Positions 14,067-17,949 of a stretch of DNA of 17,949 bases are shown in pieces. The notes beneath the pieces are model-generated. The model was not told the DNA's origin. It saw only the letters and a program-made list of their open reading frames with translations, and did no database searches. Origin of the DNA: an uncultured Senegalimassilia sp. GTDB taxonomy: Bacteria; Actinomycetota; Coriobacteriia; Coriobacteriales; Eggerthellaceae. Where the stretch lies: contig CAKUJT010000053.1 in the NCBI GenBank assembly GCA_934661765.1, forward strand, positions 1 to 17,949. Direction: 5' to 3'. Every line of letters begins with the position of its first letter. Position 1 is the stretch's first letter. Position numbers and translations under genes: made by a program.

Positions 14067-15044
14067 ATGACTGCGGAAATGGAAAAGCGTAAGAGGATGG
14101 CAGTGTTTTCGGGTTCCTCGAACCTGAAGCTGGCCGACGAGATCGCACAGGAGCTGGGCATCTCCCTGGGCAATGTGAAGCTGGAGAAGTTCGCCAACGG
14201 CGAAATCTACGCTCGCTACCAGGAAAGCGTCCGCGGCGCCGATGTGTTCATCGTGCAGTCCGTGTGCTCGAGCCCCAACGGCTTCGACGTCAACGACAAC
14301 CTCATGGAGCTGCTCATCATGATCGATGCGGCCAAGCGTGCCAGCGCGCACAGCGTCAGCGCCGTCATCACGCATTACGGCTATGCACGCCAGGACCGCA
14401 AGGCCGCTCCGCGCGAGCCCATCACCGCCAAGCTGGTGGCCGACCTGCTCACCGCCGCCGGCGCCGATAACATCATCGCCATCGACCTGCATCAGGACGC
14501 CATCCAGGGCTTCTTCGACAAGCCGGTCAACCACATGACGGCCATGCCCATCTTCGTGGACTACTTCGAGCAGAAGGGCTTCAAGTCCGAGGAGCTGTGC
14601 GTGGTGTCCCCCGACGTGGGCCGCGCAAAGGCCGCCAAGAAGTTCTCCACGCTGCTTGATTGCGACATCGCCATCATGCACAAGGACCGCCCGAAGCACA
14701 ACCAGGCCGAGATCACGGCCCTGATCGGCGACGTGAAGGACAAGATCTGCATCCTCAACGACGACATGATCGACACCGCCGGTAGCCTGGTGGCCGCAGC
14801 CACCACGCTCAAGGCCAAGGGTGCGAAGAAGATCTACGCCTGCGCAACGCACGGCCTGTTCAGCGGCCCTGCCTACGAGCGACTTGAGAACTCCTGCATC
14901 GAGGAGGTCGTGGTCACCAACGCCGTGCCCGTGCCGCTCGAGCGCCAGACCGGCAAGATCAAGGTCGTCACGCTGGCCCCGCTGTTCGCGCAGACCATCA
15001 AGAACGTGTACAACAACGGCTCCGTCGCAAGCCTGTTCGAATAA
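14067..15044 (+). CDS. prs: Ribose-phosphate pyrophosphokinase (PRPP synthetase)
   Basis: Forms PRPP from ribose 5-phosphate and ATP, feeding purine, pyrimidine, His, Trp and NAD synthesis. The N-terminal FSGSSNLKLADEIAQELG start is typical. YARQDRK (106-112) and DLHQDAIQGFF (140-150) carry ATP and Mg contacts. VSPDVGRAKAA (180-190) and the PRPP loop LNDDMIDTAGSL (230-241) are conserved. The length of 325 residues is near the usual 315-320. The start at 14067 is chosen for AAGGAG (14054-14059) 7 nt upstream; ATG codons at 14031 and 14049 lack a site. It is the second gene of the glmU-prs-pth block. Confidence 0.95.
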   Translation: MTAEMEKRKRMAVFSGSSNLKLADEIAQELGISLGNVKLEKFANGEIYARYQESVRGADVFIVQSVCSSPNGFDVNDNLMELLIMIDAAKRASAHSVSAVITHYGYARQDRKAAPREPITAKLVADLLTAAGADNIIAIDLHQDAIQGFFDKPVNHMTAMPIFVDYFEQKGFKSEELCVVSPDVGRAKAAKKFSTLLDCDIAIMHKDRPKHNQAEITALIGDVKDKICILNDDMIDTAGSLVAAATTLKAKGAKKIYACATHGLFSGPAYERLENSCIEEVVVTNAVPVPLERQTGKIKVVTLAPLFAQTIKNVYNNGSVASLFE

Positions 15045-15347
15045 TCGTTTCGCCGCTCGGACCGTTGGCGAGCTTGCTTGCGCTCGCTAGTCCTCGCGCA
15101 CCCGCACCGTCCTCGCGCTGATGCGGTGGTTCGCGAAGGGGTTCGGCCGCATGGGCGGCATATCCTAAAACGGGGAAAGCCCGCCTGGCTTCGCAAGGGG
15201 CTCGGGCGGGCTTCGCTTGTCGTTGGGGCAAGACGCGCCGGGCTTGGAGAAGTCGCGATGGCGTTCAGGCCTAATCGGTCCCGGCAAGTTTTCGCTAGGC
15301 AAAGGCTCCGGGCGCGGTCCTGGAATGCGTATACAAGAAGGAAAAGC
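15045..15347. other. prs-pth gap with no ctc/rplY
   Basis: In Bacillus the gene ctc, related to ribosomal protein bL25, lies between prs and pth. This 303-nt gap has no such gene or other credible frame. It holds a hairpin (15177-15213), another weak one around 15069-15088, and the pth ribosome site. Confidence 0.55.
15177..15213 (+). terminator. Possible terminator after prs
   Basis: AAGCCCGCC (15177-15185) pairs with GGCGGGCTT (15205-15213) across a 19-nt loop. The following T-run is weak (CTTCGCTTG). It probably ends or attenuates the prs transcript. Confidence 0.45.
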
Positions 15348-15905
15348 ATGTTTCTAATCGTTGGCCTGGGGAATCCGGGCGAGGAATACGAGCACACGCG
15401 CCACAATGCCGGCTTCGATTCGCTTGATCTGGTGGCGGAAGAGGTGGGCGCGCGCTACTGGAAGACCGAGTGCGGCGCGCTCACGGCCAAGGGCGTGTGG
15501 CGCGACCACGATGCGGTGTTGGCCAAGCCGCAAAGCTACATGAACACGTCGGGCGGGCCGGTGAAGCAGCTGATGAACGCGTACGGCGTGAAGGCCGATC
15601 ACCTGATCGTTATCCATGACGAGCTGGATATCGACCCGGGTACCATCCGCGTGAAGTTCGGCGGCGGCCACGCCGGCCACAACGGCTTGCGCAGCATCTG
15701 CGACAAGCTGGGCACGCGCGACTGGTTCCGCGTGCGTTGCGGCATCGGCCGCCCGCCGGGACGCATGCCGGTGGTCGATTGGGTGTTGGGCCGTCCAAAG
15801 AAGGAGCAGGCCGACGATTTCGCCCAGGCCACGCACCTGGCAAGCCAAGCTGCCCTGGGCCTGGTCGTAGATGGCCTGGAGAAAACCCAACAGCGCTTCA
15901 ACTAG
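15348..15905 (+). CDS. pth: Peptidyl-tRNA hydrolase
   Basis: Releases tRNA from prematurely dropped peptidyl-tRNA in the cytosol. It opens with MFLIVGLGNPGEEYEHTRHNAGF. The active-site residues by family position are Asn9, His19, Asp91 (HDELD) and Asn112 (GHNGLRS). The 185-residue length is usual. The ATG at 15348 is preceded by AGAAGGA at good spacing, so the longer in-frame frame from 15078 is not used. It follows prs after 303 nt and precedes the inverted-repeat region before the MFS gene. Confidence 0.95.
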   Translation: MFLIVGLGNPGEEYEHTRHNAGFDSLDLVAEEVGARYWKTECGALTAKGVWRDHDAVLAKPQSYMNTSGGPVKQLMNAYGVKADHLIVIHDELDIDPGTIRVKFGGGHAGHNGLRSICDKLGTRDWFRVRCGIGRPPGRMPVVDWVLGRPKKEQADDFAQATHLASQAALGLVVDGLEKTQQRFN

Positions 15906-15919
15906 CGAGCGCCGTGCGG

Positions 15920-16056
15920 GTGAGCAGGGGACGGAGGTGTGTTCACGTTGGACGCCTTGCGTCCCCTGTTCACCCTGTTCGTACGCCGTTTTGCTGCGCC
16001 TGGGCATTGGCTCGGGCGGTGCGTGCAGTGCGAACACGCCTCCGTCCCCTGTTCAC
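15920..16056. repeat. 27-bp inverted repeats plus an extra copy between pth and MFS
   Basis: The left arm (15920-15946) and the right arm (16030-16056, inverted) match at 24 of 27 positions. Both carry the core GGGGACGGAGG. A further partial copy, CGTCCCCTGTTCAC, lies at 15960-15973 and recurs exactly at 16043-16056. In RNA, two of the three arm mismatches would be G-U pairs, so a long hairpin can form. The core also occurs at 1325-1335. Confidence 0.75.
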
Positions 16057-16113
16057 TGGTGCTTCGACATGCCCGTTCTGCCGTGCTTGAGCGGCTTGCG
16101 AAAGGAGGGCCTT

Positions 16114-17517
16114 TTGCCTGCAGCTGACAAACGCGCTGCGTATTCGTTGTTCGCGCTCGTGGTCCTCACTGCGGCGTGCGGTAACCTGTCGCAAACCGCC
16201 GTGAACGCTATGATGATGGGTATTGTGGCGGATATGGGCGTTACCGTGGAGCTTGGCCAGTGGCTGAGCACCGGCTACATGCTCATGCTCGGGGTTGCCG
16301 TGCCGGCCGTCACTTGGATCTCCAAACGTTTCAGCGCAAGGCAGCATATGCTTCTCGGTCTGGGGCTTTCCCTTGTGGGTTCGCTCATGTGCCTGGCAGC
16401 GCCCGGCTTCTGGGTGCTCTTGGCCGGGCGCATCTTGCAGGCGGTTTCCACCGGCATCCTTTTGCCGTTCATGACCACCATCGCCATGGTCAGTTTCCCT
16501 CCGGGCCGTCAGGCCACGGCTATGGGCATCGCTGGGGTGGCCATGGGCTTCGCGCCCAATATCGGGCCCACCGTGGGCGGCGCTATGGCGTCAGCATGGG
16601 GCTGGCGTAGCTTCTTCGTTCTTCTGGCGGCGTTGACCTGCGTGTTGACGCTGTGCGCCCTGGCGCTGGTGAGGCCTTCGAAGCCGCATGACGCCTCGGC
16701 CCGCCTGGATACGGGTTCGCTGATCTTGTCCACCTTGGGCCTGGGAGGCGTGCTGCTGGGCTTCAGCAACGCATCGTCCTTCTCCCTGAGCAGCCCGTAC
16801 GTGTGGATACCGCTTGTTGCGGGCGTGGCCGTGTGCGCGGCGTTCATCGTGCGCCAAAAGCGTTTGGACAACCCGCTCATCGACCTGGGCGTGTTCGGCT
16901 CTCGTCGCTTCAACGCCGGTTTCGCGGCGCAGAACCTGCTGTTCGCCTCCTTCATGGGCGTCACGCTGGTGGTGCCTCTTTACGTGGAGGGCCTGTGCGG
17001 CGGCACGGCGCTTCAGGCGGGCATGGTGCTGCTTCCTGGAACCGTTACCGCACTTGTGTTGAACCCGCTCGGTGGCGTGCTGACCGACCGCATAGGCGCG
17101 CGAAGGGTGTGTCTGGTCGGCGGGCTTATGCTCTCAGCCGGCGCTGTCCCCATGTGCTTCCTCGATGCCGCCTCGCCGCTGTGGCAGGCGGTCGTCTTCC
17201 AGGGTGTGCGCGCTTGCGGCGTGTCGCTGCTCATCGGGCCGCTCACCCAGTGGAGCCTGGCGGACCTGCCGCGGCCGCTCGTGCCGCACGGCAGCTCGCT
17301 GTCCATCGCGGTGCGCCAGGCCTGCGCCAGCTTCGGCACGTCGGCCATGGTGCTGGCCATCTCAGCGGGGCAGGGGATCGCGTCCCGCGGCGGGCTAACT
17401 GGCGGACTGCAAGCCGCGCCCGACGTGCTCGCGGCCCTTCCGTACCATCTGGCGTTCGGCTTCTCGGCCGCGCTGTCGCTCTGCGTGCTCGCAGTCATAG
17501 CGTGGAAGGTTCGTTAG
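16114..17517 (+). CDS. MFS drug exporter, DHA2 (EmrB/QacA) type
   Basis: A membrane transporter, probably proton-driven export of drugs or other small molecules. About 14 hydrophobic helices span residues 10-465. LSTGYMLMLGVAVPAVTWISKRF matches the first helix pair and motif A-like loop of the EmrB/QacA subfamily. GVAMGFAPNIGPTVGGA matches antiporter motif C in helix 5. The substrate cannot be predicted. The start is TTG at 16114, chosen because AAAGGAGG (16101-16108) stands 5 nt upstream. An in-frame ATG at 16069 has no such site, and earlier codons run through the inverted repeat. That gives 467 residues, normal for the family. The gene stands alone downstream of pth. Confidence 0.88.
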   Translation: MPAADKRAAYSLFALVVLTAACGNLSQTAVNAMMMGIVADMGVTVELGQWLSTGYMLMLGVAVPAVTWISKRFSARQHMLLGLGLSLVGSLMCLAAPGFWVLLAGRILQAVSTGILLPFMTTIAMVSFPPGRQATAMGIAGVAMGFAPNIGPTVGGAMASAWGWRSFFVLLAALTCVLTLCALALVRPSKPHDASARLDTGSLILSTLGLGGVLLGFSNASSFSLSSPYVWIPLVAGVAVCAAFIVRQKRLDNPLIDLGVFGSRRFNAGFAAQNLLFASFMGVTLVVPLYVEGLCGGTALQAGMVLLPGTVTALVLNPLGGVLTDRIGARRVCLVGGLMLSAGAVPMCFLDAASPLWQAVVFQGVRACGVSLLIGPLTQWSLADLPRPLVPHGSSLSIAVRQACASFGTSAMVLAISAGQGIASRGGLTGGLQAAPDVLAALPYHLAFGFSAALSLCVLAVIAWKVR

Positions 17518-17556
17518 CGCATCTTGTGCCGTTCGCGGTCGTTTTCGCGCCAGCGG

Positions 17557-17584
17557 TTGCACGTTCCTGCGCGTCTGGTATACT
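17557..17584 (+). promoter_or_regulatory. Promoter of the ABC substrate-binding gene
   Basis: TTGCAC (17557-17562), a 16-bp spacer, and TATACT (17579-17584) preceded by TGG form an extended -10 promoter. Transcription would start near 17591, about 78 nt before the ATG at 17669. Confidence 0.6.
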
Positions 17585-17634
17585 TCACTTCAGCACTCTA
17601 CTGTGATAAAGTGATTGCTAAGGAACCAAGCAGC

Positions 17635-17650
17635 CATGCCCGCGGGCATG
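17635..17650 (+). promoter_or_regulatory. 16-bp palindrome in the ABC gene leader
   Basis: CATGCCCGCGGGCATG is a perfect palindrome about 45 nt downstream of the inferred start site and just before the ribosome site. It could be an operator or a small RNA stem near the start codon. The regulator is unknown. Confidence 0.45.
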
Positions 17651-17668
17651 CGCGGAAGGGAAGGGAAC

Positions 17669-17949
17669 ATGAAGAAGAAGCTCCTCGGCCTGGTGGCATG
17701 CGTTGCCACGCTGGCCCTGTCCGGCGCCCTGCTGGCGGGTTGCTCGGGCTCTGCCGACAAGACCGGCGGCGACTCCGCTGACGGCAAGGAAACCCTCACG
17801 GTCGGCTTCGACCAAAGCTATCCGCCGTACGGCTTCGTCGGCGACGACGGCAAGTACACCGGCTTCGACCTGGATCTGGCCCAGGCCGTGTGCGACAAGA
17901 ACGGCTGGGAGCTGAAGCTGTCCGCCATCGACTGGGATGCCAAGGACGC
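17669..17949 (+). CDS. Amino-acid ABC transporter substrate-binding lipoprotein (partial)
   Basis: The first 93 residues are present and the gene runs off the window edge. Residues 1-25 are a lipoprotein signal peptide with lipobox LAGC (22-25); Cys25 would be lipidated. The mature start TLTVGFDQSYPPYGFVGDDG and YTGFDLDLAQAVCDKNG match the SBP_bac_3 family, which binds polar amino acids. The ligand cannot be called from this portion. A GGAAGGGAAGGG ribosome site precedes the ATG. Permease and ATPase genes are expected to follow outside the window. Confidence 0.9.
   Translation, partial: MKKKLLGLVACVATLALSGALLAGCSGSADKTGGDSADGKETLTVGFDQSYPPYGFVGDDGKYTGFDLDLAQAVCDKNGWELKLSAIDWDAKD

Noticed and set aside
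12442..14148. 568-codon open frame on the minus strand over glmU
   Set aside because: It is antisense to glmU with low-complexity His/Gly/Asp composition. The glmU frame carries full motifs.
15906..16113. Long N-terminal extension of the MFS protein from 15871
   Set aside because: It would run through the inverted repeats and is Cys/Pro-rich; the TTG at 16114 has a strong ribosome site and starts directly before the first helix.

Overview
The window is chromosomal DNA from a high-GC bacterium, most likely a member of the Coriobacteriia (Eggerthella/Gordonibacter-like actinobacteria). This is inferred from strong GC bias in codon use, protein sequence character, an actinobacterial-style gene set and short GC-rich intergenic repeats. 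It was not confirmed by any search. Nearly all genes are conserved housekeeping or transport genes. I see no integrase, transposase, CRISPR array, rRNA or tRNA, and no obvious defence system.

Layout. At 1-360 there is no convincing gene, only a short repeat and a hairpin. A zinc-ribbon membrane protein with a long Pro/Ala linker lies on the minus strand (361-1005). A plus-strand alanine racemase (alr) with a 111-residue N-terminal extension follows and converges on proC across a strong shared terminator (3138-3176). ProC, a small alpha/beta-hydrolase and a TIGR02452/PARG-like protein form a minus-strand run. The PARG-like gene is divergent from a type-4 uracil-DNA glycosylase, which is followed by folC. 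Then comes acpP with an operator-like inverted repeat upstream and two hairpins downstream. The hibernation factor hpf (minus) diverges from nhaA (plus). The right third is glmU-prs-pth, the order familiar from Gram-positive bacteria but without the ctc/rplY gene usual in Bacillus. A DHA2-type MFS exporter follows, and the window ends inside an amino-acid ABC transporter substrate-binding lipoprotein.

How the genes relate. Several supply cell-envelope or nucleotide precursors: alr makes D-alanine, glmU makes UDP-GlcNAc, acpP carries fatty acids and prs makes PRPP. Others serve translation and ribosome upkeep (pth, hpf), folate (folC), proline (proC), ion and drug transport (nhaA, MFS) and DNA or ADP-ribose repair (UDG, PARG-like). 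They look like separate transcription units, not one pathway. Seven of the upstream regions carry an extended -10 element of the form TGnTAnnnT.

The most unusual items are regulatory or structural. They are the three-hairpin leader of glmU with a terminator-like last stem, the inverted 27-bp repeats before the MFS gene, the paired CGTATGGTTC motifs before acpP, the exact 36-bp tandem repeat inside the folC N-terminus, the 37-codon internal duplication in the esterase, and the altered catalytic loop of the PARG-like protein. I did not find a clear new multi-gene system.
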